Shown here: positions 43,225 through 53,827 of the stretch, piece after piece
Layout: each line of letters begins with the position of its first letter
Position numbering within the stretch: position 1 is the first letter of the stretch
Source: Christiangramia sabulilitoris
GTDB lineage: Bacteria; Bacteroidota; Bacteroidia; Flavobacteriales; Flavobacteriaceae
Reading direction: 5' to 3'
Assembly (NCBI RefSeq): GCF_007050985.1
Contig: NZ_VHSF01000002.1
Span: forward strand, 124,001-188,000
DNA: 64,000 nt
Translations under genes and position numbers: made by a program
Notes under the pieces: generated by a model
What the model was told of the DNA's origin: nothing
What the model saw: the letters and a program-made list of their open reading frames with translations, nothing else
Database searches by the model: none

Positions 43225-44384
43225 TGCTTTACTTTAGCCTGAGCTTCCTGTAAAGCATAAATTGCAAATGTTCCCAGCCAGTGACCTCCTTCATAACTAT
43301 CACCAACCACATTTGGGAATGAATACGCCACATGTTCGTTAGCCAATGTTTTTAAATGCCCGAATTGTTGCGGATACTGGTTGGCCAGACCATATAACAC
43401 CCATGCCCTGCTAAAGTTGAGGCCGTCAAGATGCACTAGTTTCCCATCTGTACGATCTGATACCTCTCCCACTTCCATTTCAAAATCCTTCTTTTTCATT
43501 TGTGGCATGAAGTCGTCCATCCACAGGCTAAACGCATTTTTAGGCAATACGCGTCTCATAATATCAATTTCAGAAAGACATGGAGAAAGAAAGTCATATC
43601 CACCCGGCTCCCAGGATACAGGACAATTATCGTCTTTTAAATAAAAATCCTGCGCCCTTTTCTTAATGGCTTCCAGAAATTCTTCATTTCCGGTAGCATT
43701 AGCATAATCGTATGCGAGGGTTAATCCAAAAGCGGTATTTGTATGTTCACCAACTCTTATAGGATAGTTCAATTTAGGTAAAAACTCAATATACTCCTGC
43801 ACTATATAATCTGTCAAAGGTTGCAGGTTATTTGCTAATTCCTGTCCCAATGGATCCTCCCAGGTTCTCAATTCCTCAGCAAGTTGAAGTAACCAGGCCC
43901 AGCCATAAGTACGCTCAAAAGAACCACTCTCTGCCCGATTGAAATATTCCAATTCACCCTGGATATTTTCTGATGACAGAGAATTTTTCAAAGTTTCACG
44001 AATGGTTTCTTTTTTTTCGAGTTTCGGAAATTGTTTTAGCAAGCTAACTAAAGACCAATGTGCATGAACAGATGAATGCCAGTCGAAGCAGCCATAAAAA
44101 GCAGGATGCAACTCATGGGGCTCGCCCATCGCCTCCTTGTTCTCCAGGGTTTGACCTAATTTATTTGGATATTCTGTAGCGATACACCCGAGAGGTAATT
44201 CTACCAGCTTATTCGCCTCCTCAACATCGAGAATAACGGGCTCTGAAGTTGCCAGTCCATCTGGCAGCAAAGCTTCAACATCAATACTATCTGTGGAGGT
44301 TTTATTATTTTCGGTTTCGTTAGATTTATCCCCTTTGCAGGAAATTACTCCAAGGCAGAGAATAACTAAAAAAAATCTTTTCAT
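43221..44384 (-). CDS. DUF2891-family lipoprotein
   Basis: 387 residues. A lipobox-type signal (LVILCLGVISC-KGD) predicts a lipid-anchored envelope protein, followed by a Ser/Thr/Asn/Asp-rich linker. The mature part resembles DUF2891: HPAFYGCFDWHSSVHAHWSL, ERTYGWAWLLQLAEEL, VGEHTNTAFGLTLAYDYA, LSPCLSEIDIMRRVLP and DSYEGGHWLGTFAIYAL. Conserved His, Asp, Glu and Trp in an alpha/alpha-barrel-like pattern suggest an enzyme, but no activity is established. It heads the pxp operon (4-bp overlap with the transporter), so a link to pyroglutamyl peptides or 5-oxoproline is possible. Confidence 0.8.
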   Translation of the reverse strand: MKRFFLVILCLGVISCKGDKSNETENNKTSTDSIDVEALLPDGLATSEPVILDVEEANKLVELPLGCIATEYPNKLGQTLENKEAMGEPHELHPAFYGCFDWHSSVHAHWSLVSLLKQFPKLEKKETIRETLKNSLSSENIQGELEYFNRAESGSFERTYGWAWLLQLAEELRTWEDPLGQELANNLQPLTDYIVQEYIEFLPKLNYPIRVGEHTNTAFGLTLAYDYANATGNEEFLEAIKKRAQDFYLKDDNCPVSWEPGGYDFLSPCLSEIDIMRRVLPKNAFSLWMDDFMPQMKKKDFEMEVGEVSDRTDGKLVHLDGLNFSRAWVLYGLANQYPQQFGHLKTLANEHVAYSFPNVVGDSYEGGHWLGTFAIYALQEAQAKVKQ

Positions 44385-44472
44385 CGAATTGGGTTAATTG
44401 AGATTGGTTTTTAAGGTCTTTCCAAAAATATAAAAAAGCCTGATAGGTTTAGTTAATTAAACCTCAAGATAT

Positions 44473-46011
44473 TCAGGCTAACCAACCCTCCCGATCAAGA
44501 CTTCTATACTGGATCGCCTCGCTAATATGATCTGCTTTAATATTTTCATTATGCTCAAGATCTGCAATGCTCCGGGCTACTTTCAATATCCGGTCATACG
44601 CTCTGGCAGACAGATTTAAGCGTTCCATGGCGGTTTTGAGAAGATTTTTGGAAACCTCATCCATTTTGCAAAATTCTCTTATCTGTCTGGGACCCATTTG
44701 TGCGTTATAATGTATATGCTCAATTTCCTTAAACCTGTTGGTCTGTATCTCCCTGGCCCGGGTTACCCTTTTTCTAATGTTTATACTGCTCTCGCCTTTG
44801 CGTTCTTCACTTAATTTTTCAAATGGTACCGGAGTTACTTCAATATGAATATCGATCCTGTCTAGTAAGGGGCCGCTTATCTTACTTAAATAACGTTGCA
44901 TTTCATATTGGGAAGAGGTCGCGGGAGATCCGGGATCATTAAAATAACCTCCCGGACTTGGATTCATACTGGCGACAAGCATAAAACTGGAAGGATAGGT
45001 AACTGTAAATTTCGCTCTGGAAATAGTAACCTCACGGTCTTCCAGAGGTTGTCGCATTACTTCCAACACACCTCTTTTAAATTCTGGCAGTTCATCAAGA
45101 AACAAAACCCCGTTATGAGAAAGTGAAATCTCTCCGGGCTGTGGATATGCTCCTCCGCCGACTAAAGCTACATCAGAAATCGTATGATGAGGACTGCGGA
45201 AGGGTCGCTGGGCCATTAAACCAACATTATCCCTGATCCTCCCTGCTACACTATGTATTTTTGTGGTTTCCAGCGCTTCCTGCAGGGTCATTGGTGGTAA
45301 AATAGTGGGCAGCCGCTTGGCCAGCATTGTTTTTCCTGCTCCCGGAGGACCAATGAGAATTATATTGTGACCGCCCGCAGCGGCAATTTCCATACATCTT
45401 TTTATAGACTCCTGTCCCTTGACGTCTGCGAAATCAAATTCAAGGTTATCCAGACTATTGTAGAAAGTTTCCCTTGTATTGATCTCTGTCCTCTCTAAAT
45501 CCAATCCCTTGTCGAAAAAATTGATGACCTGGGTAATATTGTTTACTCCATACACCTCCAGCCCGGCCACTATTGCCGCTTCCCGCGCATTTTGCTCGGG
45601 CAGAATAAATCCTTTAAAGCCTTCCTTTTTTGCCTGTATGGCAATTGGTAATGCTCCTCTAATGGGTTGAAGGCTGCCATCCAGTGATAGCTCTCCCATA
45701 ATTATATACTGGTCAATATTTAAAGCTTTGATCTGCCCTGAAGCAGACAGAATTCCAATAGCAAAAGTCAGGTCATAAGCAGAACCTTCCTTCCGGAGAT
45801 CTGCCGGAGCCATATTGATTATAATCTTTTTACCGGGTAGTTTATACTTGTTATTCTGAAGGGCGGCCGCAATTCTATAACTGGATTCTCTTACCGCATT
45901 ATCGGGAAGACCTACCAGGTGATAACCAATTCCTGAGGCGATATTTACTTCCACCGTTATTGTAGTTGCCTCCACGCCAAATACCGCACTACCATATACC
46001 TTTACCAGCAT
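44473..46011 (-). CDS. YifB/ComM-family AAA ATPase (Mg-chelatase-like)
   Basis: 512 residues. An N-terminal Lon-protease-like ChlI domain ([36 protein letters not shown]) is followed by an AAA module with Walker [19 protein letters not shown], Walker [12 protein letters not shown], sensor [15 protein letters not shown] and the Mg_chelatase_C helical end ([19 protein letters not shown]). In naturally competent bacteria ComM is a branch-migration helicase in transformation; in others the role is unknown. Not a true magnesium chelatase, since no partner subunits are present. Stands alone. Confidence 0.93.
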   Translation of the reverse strand: MLVKVYGSAVFGVEATTITVEVNIASGIGYHLVGLPDNAVRESSYRIAAALQNNKYKLPGKKIIINMAPADLRKEGSAYDLTFAIGILSASGQIKALNIDQYIIMGELSLDGSLQPIRGALPIAIQAKKEGFKGFILPEQNAREAAIVAGLEVYGVNNITQVINFFDKGLDLERTEINTRETFYNSLDNLEFDFADVKGQESIKRCMEIAAAGGHNIILIGPPGAGKTMLAKRLPTILPPMTLQEALETTKIHSVAGRIRDNVGLMAQRPFRSPHHTISDVALVGGGAYPQPGEISLSHNGVLFLDELPEFKRGVLEVMRQPLEDREVTISRAKFTVTYPSSFMLVASMNPSPGGYFNDPGSPATSSQYEMQRYLSKISGPLLDRIDIHIEVTPVPFEKLSEERKGESSINIRKRVTRAREIQTNRFKEIEHIHYNAQMGPRQIREFCKMDEVSKNLLKTAMERLNLSARAYDRILKVARSIADLEHNENIKADHISEAIQYRSLDREGWLA

Positions 46012-46089
46012 ATTGAATTTCTTGATAATTAATAAATTCTGGAGGTCACACGAACAAGTGTGTAGGGATGTACTTTTTAATGCTTCAGA

Positions 46090-47232
46090 TCAATTTTCTG
46101 AATAATTGAGTTCAGTTCGGACTTTACCAGGTTTGTTTGCATATTTTTTAAGAAGTAAGGAAAAGGTGGTTCCATTTACTTCGTTGCTTTCCAGTTGGAC
46201 ATTTCCGCCATGGGCCCTGGCTACACTTTTCACCAATGTAAGACCCATACCCCAGCTTTCTAAAGTAGAATCACTTTTAACTGCACCACGACTTAGAAAT
46301 TCAAAAATTTCATCCTGATCTTCCACCGGTATAGGTTTTCCTTCATTATGAATTTTTATAATAACTTCATCATTATTGGACTCTACCAATATCCTGACCG
46401 GAGAATTTCGGGATCCATATTTAACCGCATTCGTAACCAGGTTTTCTATGACTCTTCTTATGGCTGTACCATCAAAGATTCCAATAATCTTATCCTTACC
46501 TGTCTCCAGAATTATTTCATTAGAATAAATCTCTGAAGCTTCTTTATACACCCATTTCAATTCTTTTAAAATGTCGATCTCAGAAAAATTAAGGGAAATT
46601 CCTTCCCCGGCTTTAACGGTAATGGCATCCAGCAGGCCTTCGAGCATTTCTAAAGATTTACGGAGACTTCCTAATCCCATTTTTTTCAATTTCATGATCC
46701 TTTCAGCATTATCTGTCGGGCTGATGATATCCAGGGCGAAATATGCCGCAGTAATTGGATTTCTAATGTCGTGGGCCAGGGTTCCAATTAATTTCTCCCG
46801 CATATCCTGCAAGGATTCTGTAAATGAACCTGCAGAATTGAGCATTGAAGTTTCAAGGGTATATTTCAAAATTATACCTACCTCTGTCGTATAAAGGGAA
46901 TTATTCACAAGTGTTTCTGTAAGAACGCGGTGAAAAATGATATATTCTTTGAGAATTTGCGTTACCGTATAGTGGGAGGATGTAGCCCGGTGCCGACCAT
47001 GCTCTAAACTATTCTTAATGATCTCTTCAAACTTTTCCTCATGTTGAAGTTCCTGTTTATCTGTATAACGCTCAATAATATCTGCAAAATCTTCCAGTAA
47101 TTTAGGAAGTTGATTTCTTAAAGCAAGATTACTGGAATTATAAGCTGCCGGTATCTCTTCCTTTACTTTGGATTCCCAATTTTCAATAATCTCAGGACCA
47201 CAATTTCTTAAGATTTCAGAAGCTTTTTGCAT
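46090..47232 (-). CDS. Soluble sensor histidine kinase with RsbR-like helical N-terminus
   Basis: 380 residues without membrane segments. Residues ~1-135 form an all-helical domain resembling the RsbRD N-terminal domain (ILRNCGPEIIENWESKVKEE, then HYTVTQILKEYIIFHRVLTE). Next come a HisKA domain with phospho-acceptor His154 (GTLAHDIRNPITAAYFALDI) and an HATPase domain (NLVTNAVKYGS, GMGLTLVKSVARAHGG). There is no response regulator beside it, so it is an orphan. The HisKA motif starts HDIRNP, as in many cytosolic hybrid-type kinases. Signal unknown. Confidence 0.85.
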   Translation of the reverse strand: MQKASEILRNCGPEIIENWESKVKEEIPAAYNSSNLALRNQLPKLLEDFADIIERYTDKQELQHEEKFEEIIKNSLEHGRHRATSSHYTVTQILKEYIIFHRVLTETLVNNSLYTTEVGIILKYTLETSMLNSAGSFTESLQDMREKLIGTLAHDIRNPITAAYFALDIISPTDNAERIMKLKKMGLGSLRKSLEMLEGLLDAITVKAGEGISLNFSEIDILKELKWVYKEASEIYSNEIILETGKDKIIGIFDGTAIRRVIENLVTNAVKYGSRNSPVRILVESNNDEVIIKIHNEGKPIPVEDQDEIFEFLSRGAVKSDSTLESWGMGLTLVKSVARAHGGNVQLESNEVNGTTFSLLLKKYANKPGKVRTELNYSEN

Positions 47233-47311
47233 GAATATATTTTAGGCTTGTTAATTTAACTTATTATTTTGATTTACAGGTAATTAAAACCTGAAAATAG
47301 CACCTGATAAC

Positions 47312-47337
47312 AAAAAAGGCCTGCGTTTCCGCAAGCC
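47312..47337 (-). terminator. Intrinsic terminator after the GlcNAc-kinase-like gene
   Basis: On the minus strand GGCTTGCG-GAAA-CGCAGGCC is followed by six T. It lies 25 bp after the stop at 47362. Confidence 0.85.
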
Positions 47338-47361
47338 ATTCAACAAATAAATTAAAATTGT

Positions 47362-48222
47362 TTAAGAAACCTTGATCACATTCTGCCGGTAGTATTCTAT
47401 AAGAGCATCAATAGGCCTTCTTACGATATTCCCTAATTCTATGCCATAAGGCTGCAGAACAGCCCTAATGATATCTTCACTAAAAAAGGCGATGGTCCCG
47501 ATAAAATGGACCGGGACAGAAGTCACCTGTGGATATGCGAGAACACGTGAATGAACAAAATCTGTCAATCCTTCGTGCAGTAATTTGTAAAAATAACCAT
47601 TGCGCTCGTTCGTGAAAATGAATTCAGCAAAGTGAGCCAAGTAGGTATTAGGGTTTTCTTTTCGATAAAGGTTCATCTTAATTGTATCTGAATTAAGATC
47701 GAATTTCTTTTCAAAACTTTCAGCTACTTCCGGAGGCATTCGTTTATAATAATAATCACGAATTAACCTTTTCCCGAAATAATTCCCACTGGCCTCATCC
47801 ATAAGGATGTAACCCAGTGAAGCAACAGCCTGATGAATATTCTCGCCGTCATAATAACAACTATTGGAACCTGTTCCCAGGATACATACTATTCCAGGCT
47901 CAGTAGTTGCGGCATATACCGCTGCAACCATATCTTCCTTTACCAGAATTTCATCTGCATTGGTAAAATAATTACCAATAATACTTTTCAATAATTCTGT
48001 AGGTGTGGGAGTTCCACATCCAGCCCCGTAGAAATGAACTTTTTCTACCTGATCCCTTACCTCGGCAAGTTCAGGGTTTTCAGCAAGTCTTTCTTCCAGC
48101 ACCGGCTCCTTGAAAACCGCCGGATTAAGCCCTTTAGTCCTGGTTTTAAAAACCTGGTCACCCTCATTATTCAGAAGTATCCAGTCACATTTGGTGGAAC
48201 CTCCATCAGCTATTAAAATCAT
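47362..48222 (-). CDS. BadF/N-acetylglucosamine-kinase-like ATPase
   Basis: 286 residues of the ASKHA (actin-like ATPase) sugar-kinase class. ILIADGGSTKCDWILLN is the phosphate-1 motif, PGIVCILGTGSNSCYYDG phosphate-2, and LGYILMDEASGNYFGKRLIRDYY is typical of N-acetylglucosamine kinases. VHFIGTIAFFSEDIIRAVL is the adenosine region. Likely phosphorylates an amino sugar recycled from peptidoglycan or chitin; the exact sugar is not determined. It is downstream of gapA by 98 bp, possibly in the same transcription unit as pfkA-gapA. Confidence 0.82.
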   Translation of the reverse strand: MILIADGGSTKCDWILLNNEGDQVFKTRTKGLNPAVFKEPVLEERLAENPELAEVRDQVEKVHFYGAGCGTPTPTELLKSIIGNYFTNADEILVKEDMVAAVYAATTEPGIVCILGTGSNSCYYDGENIHQAVASLGYILMDEASGNYFGKRLIRDYYYKRMPPEVAESFEKKFDLNSDTIKMNLYRKENPNTYLAHFAEFIFTNERNGYFYKLLHEGLTDFVHSRVLAYPQVTSVPVHFIGTIAFFSEDIIRAVLQPYGIELGNIVRRPIDALIEYYRQNVIKVS

Positions 48223-48320
48223 TTTTCTTATGATTAATTAAAACCAGAAATAAGCACAGTTCATCAGAATAAAGTTACGACTTAATCTATGGAATCTGTG
48301 CTTTATCAGATTTAAAAATA

Positions 48321-49334
<1,014 letters not shown>

Positions 49335-50321
49335 TTAAACAGAAGTGATGTCTGCCACCCTTCTTAGTTCTTTATCAATTTTTGCGTCACCTTTGATCGC
49401 GGTAACAAGATCTACATGCACCACTTTCTGGTGATGTATACCTATCATAATTTCTGTTTTATGGTTCATTAATGCCTCCACGGCACCTACACCTAGCTTA
49501 CTTGCCAACACACGGTCAAAACAGCTTGGGGAGCCACCTCTCTGAATATGGCCCAGAACAGAAACCCTGACCTCATATTCATCCATATTCTCTTCTATAT
49601 AAGTAGCCAGCTCAAATATGTTCTTTCCACTTTTTTCTCCTTCAGCCACGACTATGATACTGGAAGTCTTTCCCGATTTCTTACTCTTCCGCAGAGATTC
49701 GATCAACCTTTCTGCCCCTAAATTTTCTTCAGGTATGAGTATTTCTTCGGCTCCCGCACCAATACCACTATTTAAAGCAATATCACCGGCATCTCTTCCC
49801 ATAACTTCGATAAGGAAAAGCCGGTTATGTGAACTGGCAGTATCGCGAATTTTATCGATCGCCTCCACCACCGTGTTTAAAGCAGTATCATACCCCAGGG
49901 TATAATCTGTTCCATTAATATCATTATCTATGGTTGCAGGTATACCTACTATGGGGAATTTAAATTCCTTACTGAAGAGTTGCCCACCGGTAAAAGTACC
50001 GTCACCTCCAATAACGATCAGGGCATCAACATTGTTAGCCTTAAGATTATTGTAGGCTTTTGTTCTGCCTTCGGTAGTTTTAAATTCTTCTGAACGGGTA
50101 GATTTAAGAAAAGTACCTCCCTTATTTATGATGTTCCTTACAGAACGGGCATCGAGGGTTTCGAAATCGGCTTCGATAAGTCCCTGATAACCTCTATATA
50201 CGCCGGTGCATTCTAAATTATAAAAAGAACAAGCACGAACGACTGCTCTGATTGCAGCATTCATTCCCGGAGCATCTCCCCCGGAAGTTAAAACTGCGAT
50301 GTTTTTAATATTTTCAACCAT
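49335..50321 (-). CDS. pfkA: ATP-dependent 6-phosphofructokinase
   Basis: Commits glucose to glycolysis. 328 residues of the bacterial ATP-PFK class: AVLTSGGDAPGMNAAIRAVVR, VIGGDGTFTGGQLF, GIPATIDNDINGTDYTLG with the catalytic Asp, EVMGRDAGDIALNSGIG and VLGHIQRGGSPS. The Gly in GGDGT supports ATP rather than pyrophosphate as donor. A near-palindromic LacI-type site lies ~50 bp upstream (50372-50385), hinting at joint control with the maltose locus. Confidence 0.96.
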   Translation of the reverse strand: MVENIKNIAVLTSGGDAPGMNAAIRAVVRACSFYNLECTGVYRGYQGLIEADFETLDARSVRNIINKGGTFLKSTRSEEFKTTEGRTKAYNNLKANNVDALIVIGGDGTFTGGQLFSKEFKFPIVGIPATIDNDINGTDYTLGYDTALNTVVEAIDKIRDTASSHNRLFLIEVMGRDAGDIALNSGIGAGAEEILIPEENLGAERLIESLRKSKKSGKTSSIIVVAEGEKSGKNIFELATYIEENMDEYEVRVSVLGHIQRGGSPSCFDRVLASKLGVGAVEALMNHKTEIMIGIHHQKVVHVDLVTAIKGDAKIDKELRRVADITSV

Positions 50322-50371
50322 TTACCTCAAAACTAACTTCTTTAAAGCCAACTACCTAATTTCGGAAAAAA

Positions 50372-50385
50372 CTAAAACGTTTTCG
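50372..50385. promoter_or_regulatory. Candidate LacI-family operator upstream of pfkA
   Basis: CTAAAACGTTTTCG matches CGAAAACGTTTTCG, the core of the palindrome at 59495-59510, at 13 of 14 positions. It is placed 51 bp before the pfkA start codon. Confidence 0.5.
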
Positions 50386-50398
50386 GTTAATAACTAAT

Positions 50399-50426
50399 AA
50401 AAAAAGCCACTATAAAGTGGCTTTTT
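50399..50426. terminator. Bidirectional terminator between the maltose operon and pfkA
   Basis: A/T-flanked hairpin AAAAAGCCACT-ATA-AAGTGGCTTTTT. On the minus strand it ends the alpha-amylase transcript, 21 bp after its stop. Confidence 0.9.
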
Positions 50427-50446
50427 GCAAATATTTATGAGTTTAA

Positions 50447-51889
50447 TTACTTATTTATCAAAATTTTATACTCCCAGGGTTCAAATTGCATTTCCTGGCC
50501 TTGATTAATTGAGATGGCTGAATCGCTCATATAATCCATAAATTCGCCTTGAAAATCAGCAGTAAAGGTCACCGGCTTGCTGCTCATGTTTGCAACGTAA
50601 TATAAAACTTCACCATCCTTCTCTCTTCTAAACGCTAATACCTTTTCTTCATCAGAAGTTTCAACATCGGTATAACTTGCTGCTTCTTTTGCTCCATGCA
50701 AAGCCGGATTATTATTTTTCAATTCTCCTAATTTTTCCAAAAGAGGGTAAACCTTCCCTTTAGTCTTTGGAATAGTATCCTTTTCGAAAAACAGGAGCCT
50801 TTTATCCATATCATATTCCTGACCACTATAGATTAGGGGCATTCCTGGAAGCGTGTAGGTTAATGCAAGCATAGTTTCTGAGGCATCCCCCATTCTCTCC
50901 TTCACCGTACCTGCCCAGGAGTTCTCATCATGATTGGTTACAAAGTTCATCAGGTAATCGTCATCTTGAAAAGTCGAATCCACCTTTTTCATATAATCAT
51001 CCCAGTCTTTTGCCGTTTTTTCTCCTTTTGCAATGCTATTCAGAATATGATGGCCTTCCCAGTTATATCCCATTTCGAATGCAGCATGAAAAAGATCTTT
51101 AGGACTTTCGGCTTCAGCTAACATTAAAACCGGCTTTTCTTTCCTGATCTCTTCCGCAGCTGTTTCCCAGAAATCTGTTGGGACAGAGTGAGCTGCATCT
51201 GCTCTAAACCCATCTACATCGTGTTCCCTGACCCAGAACAGCATTTCATCTATCATGGCCTTTCGCATTTCCTGGTTATCGAAATTTAGATCTGCCACAT
51301 CTGTCCAACCCCAGGATTCTCCGGTTTCGTCATTAATGGGGTCTACCACTTCTCCTTTTTCATTCTGAGTATACCAATCCTTATGATCTGTAAGCCATTG
51401 ATGATCCCAGCCGGTATGGTTTGCAACCCAATCCAGGATCACATACATCCCGTTATCATGAGCAGTCTGGACCAGTTCGTCGAAATCTGCCATGTTCCCA
51501 TGCTCAGGATTTACTGCGGAATAATCTGAGATTGAATAATAGCTCCCCAGGTATTTCTTGCGCTCTTCCGGGTCTTCAATGTCTGCTACATCCCTGCCAC
51601 CGGTAGCTTTTCTATTCTTTTCTGAAATTGGATACATCGGCATTAACCAGATCACTTTTACCCCTAATTCTTTTAGCTGCGGAATATCTTTGGTAAAAGC
51701 ATCAAAAGTTCCTTCCGGAGAATACTGGCGAATATTAGCTTCATAAATCACAGCAGATTCGAGTATATCATTGCTTATTGGGGCAAGACTGTCCTTTTTC
51801 GTTTCAATTTGTTCGTTTGTTTTCCCAGGATCATTTTTACAGGAAACCATCATCCCCAGGGATATAAAAAGCAAAAGCAAGTTTTTCAT
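50447..51889 (-). CDS. GH13 alpha-amylase lipoprotein
   Basis: 480 residues. The lipobox-type signal (LFISLGMMVSC-KND) predicts anchoring in an envelope membrane. GH13 conserved regions are in order: VILDWVANHTG, DGFRADAAHSVP with the nucleophile Asp, LMLAEAES with the acid/base Glu, and FVTNHDENS with the third Asp. A C-terminal beta domain follows from ~400 (KVLAFRREKDGEVLYYVANMS). It probably cuts starch or maltodextrins. Final gene of the maltose operon, 25 bp after the previous GH13 gene. Confidence 0.92.
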   Translation of the reverse strand: MKNLLLLFISLGMMVSCKNDPGKTNEQIETKKDSLAPISNDILESAVIYEANIRQYSPEGTFDAFTKDIPQLKELGVKVIWLMPMYPISEKNRKATGGRDVADIEDPEERKKYLGSYYSISDYSAVNPEHGNMADFDELVQTAHDNGMYVILDWVANHTGWDHQWLTDHKDWYTQNEKGEVVDPINDETGESWGWTDVADLNFDNQEMRKAMIDEMLFWVREHDVDGFRADAAHSVPTDFWETAAEEIRKEKPVLMLAEAESPKDLFHAAFEMGYNWEGHHILNSIAKGEKTAKDWDDYMKKVDSTFQDDDYLMNFVTNHDENSWAGTVKERMGDASETMLALTYTLPGMPLIYSGQEYDMDKRLLFFEKDTIPKTKGKVYPLLEKLGELKNNNPALHGAKEAASYTDVETSDEEKVLAFRREKDGEVLYYVANMSSKPVTFTADFQGEFMDYMSDSAISINQGQEMQFEPWEYKILINK

Positions 51890-51914
51890 ATAATGTATTT
51901 AAATATATTAAGTA

Positions 51915-53774
51915 TTAATCCAATTTAGAAGTGAAAAGGTAAGGTCCCCTTGAAGATAGTTCTATCATACCATCCCACTGAATTTTCTCACCGGTAATAA
52001 CATTCCTTAGGGTTGAGCCATCCAGACCAAGCTCCTTGAACCTGTTAAGATCAAGGCTCACCATTTTTTTATTTTTATTCAAAATTAGAACTACGGTCTC
52101 ATCACCCGCTATTCTGGAAATAACATAGATTCCATCCTGAGGAGCAAAATGTGTGGTCCTGCCACTATGGATCGCCGTACTGTTCTTTCTGAAATTCAAT
52201 AAATTCTTCACAAAGCTTTGCATGTCTTTTTCTGCTGCTGTGAGACCAGCCCCGGTAAAAGCATTTTTTTTACTTCCTGTCCACCCACCCGGAAAATCTG
52301 TACGAATTAATCCATGATCTCCAGGCTTTGCAGAGTCGTTCATTAAAATTTCAGTCCCGTAATAAATTTGAAGAATTCTAGGCAGGACAGACATATAACT
52401 CAGGGCCATCTTAGTATTTGGAATATCTTCTTTAAGCTGGGTATAGATCCTGCTCATATCATGATTATCTGGAAAGATCATAATATCTTCCGGCGAAGCA
52501 TAAGCAAAATCATTTGCCAGCCCATCATAAATCTTTATTAGTCCCGTATCCCAGTTCTCATCCTCATTTAATCCCTGGACAACATTTGTTTGCATGGCAA
52601 AATCCATAGTAGATTTTAAATTAGAATCATACCCATTGTCCACTCCATCCTGCCAGTATCTAATAAGCAAAGGATTATTGCTCCACTCTTCTCCCACAAT
52701 ATTGAAATTTGGGTACTCCTTCATAATTCTTCCGGCCCAGTCGCTCATAAAATCCTTATCGGGATAAGGATAAGTGTCCTGGCGAATTCCGCCTAAACCT
52801 AAGGTTTCCACCCACCAGATACTGTTCTGAATAAGGTATTTGGCCAGAAACGGGTTTTTCTGATTCAGATCTGGCATGGAATCCACAAACCATCCGTCAT
52901 TCATTTGTTTCTTATCGGCTTCGGAAGCATATATATCCTGGTTAGTAGTTCTGCGATGACTTGAATAGATCACTTCTTCCTCATTCTCATACCTTTCCTG
53001 AAAGTTTATCCAGTCATCAAAAGGCAGATCTTTCATCCACCAGTGTTCAATGCCAATATGATTTGCCACCTGGTCCATAACGATCTTGATGCCTCTTTCC
53101 TTTGCTTTTTCAGCCAGCTCCTTATATTCTTCCAGGCTGCCAAAGCGCGGATCTACCTTATAGAAATCTGTCATGGCATAACCGTGATAAGAAGCAGATT
53201 TCATATCATTGATCAATAAAGGAGAGGACCATATAGCCGTAAAACCCATGTCTTCAATATAATCCAGATGATCTATGATCCCTTTAATGTCTCCACCATG
53301 CCGCGCATAATCATCATCCCGGTTAATAGTTTTCTCATTAAGGGATTCATCGATGTCATTTGAAGGATCTCCATTGACAAAACGATCTGGAGTAATAAGG
53401 TAGATGGCATCGGTATTATCAAATCCAATAAATTCTTCCCCCTTCTTTTCACGGGCTTTTAATTCGTACTGATAGGAATATTCCTTACCATCGGGCATTT
53501 TAAATTTCAGAGCGAAACTTCCCGGGTTCGCATTTTCAGAAATATTGAGATCGATGAACAGATAATTTAAATTATCTGCCGGTGTAAAGTTTTCAATTTC
53601 CACACCATTGTAGTCAAGCTCTGGAGTAGCTTTTCCAATATTATCTCCATAAACCATAATCTGAAGCTCAGATTCCTGTAATCCAACCCACCAGTTTGGT
53701 GGTTCCACTCGTTCTATTTGGGAGAAAGTATTCATACTGTTCAAGAAGATGAATAGAAGGAGAAAGTTTTTCAT
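51915..53774 (-). CDS. Secreted GH13 neopullulanase/cyclomaltodextrinase (SusA-like)
   Basis: I start at ATG 53774 (MKNFLLLFIFLNSMNTFS), which gives a clean signal peptide; the ATG 9 bp upstream is less natural. After it come an N-terminal immunoglobulin-like cyclomaltodextrinase domain (IERVEPPNWWVGLQESELQIMVYG begins it), then a GH13 barrel with IVMDQVANHIG, LGGIRQDTYPYP (nucleophile), NIVGEEWSNN (acid/base) and FPDNHDMSRI. Domain order and length (~619) match SusA-like periplasmic enzymes that split imported maltodextrins. A hairpin at 53793-53818 lies in the 53-bp spacer before it. Confidence 0.92.
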   Translation of the reverse strand: MKNFLLLFIFLNSMNTFSQIERVEPPNWWVGLQESELQIMVYGDNIGKATPELDYNGVEIENFTPADNLNYLFIDLNISENANPGSFALKFKMPDGKEYSYQYELKAREKKGEEFIGFDNTDAIYLITPDRFVNGDPSNDIDESLNEKTINRDDDYARHGGDIKGIIDHLDYIEDMGFTAIWSSPLLINDMKSASYHGYAMTDFYKVDPRFGSLEEYKELAEKAKERGIKIVMDQVANHIGIEHWWMKDLPFDDWINFQERYENEEEVIYSSHRRTTNQDIYASEADKKQMNDGWFVDSMPDLNQKNPFLAKYLIQNSIWWVETLGLGGIRQDTYPYPDKDFMSDWAGRIMKEYPNFNIVGEEWSNNPLLIRYWQDGVDNGYDSNLKSTMDFAMQTNVVQGLNEDENWDTGLIKIYDGLANDFAYASPEDIMIFPDNHDMSRIYTQLKEDIPNTKMALSYMSVLPRILQIYYGTEILMNDSAKPGDHGLIRTDFPGGWTGSKKNAFTGAGLTAAEKDMQSFVKNLLNFRKNSTAIHSGRTTHFAPQDGIYVISRIAGDETVVLILNKNKKMVSLDLNRFKELGLDGSTLRNVITGEKIQWDGMIELSSRGPYLFTSKLD

Positions 53775-53792
53775 TTTAAGCAAATTAGAAAA

Positions 53793-53818
53793 GGGCTTCC
53801 TGGATATTCAGAAAGCCC
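53793..53818 (-). other. Intercistronic hairpin in the maltose operon
   Basis: Near-perfect stem GGGCTTCCTG / CAGAAAGCCC (one mismatch, 6-base loop) between the GH65 gene and the GH13 gene. Only four T follow on the minus strand, so it is more likely an mRNA-stability or partial-termination element than a full terminator. Confidence 0.5.
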
Positions 53819-53827
53819 CCTGATATA

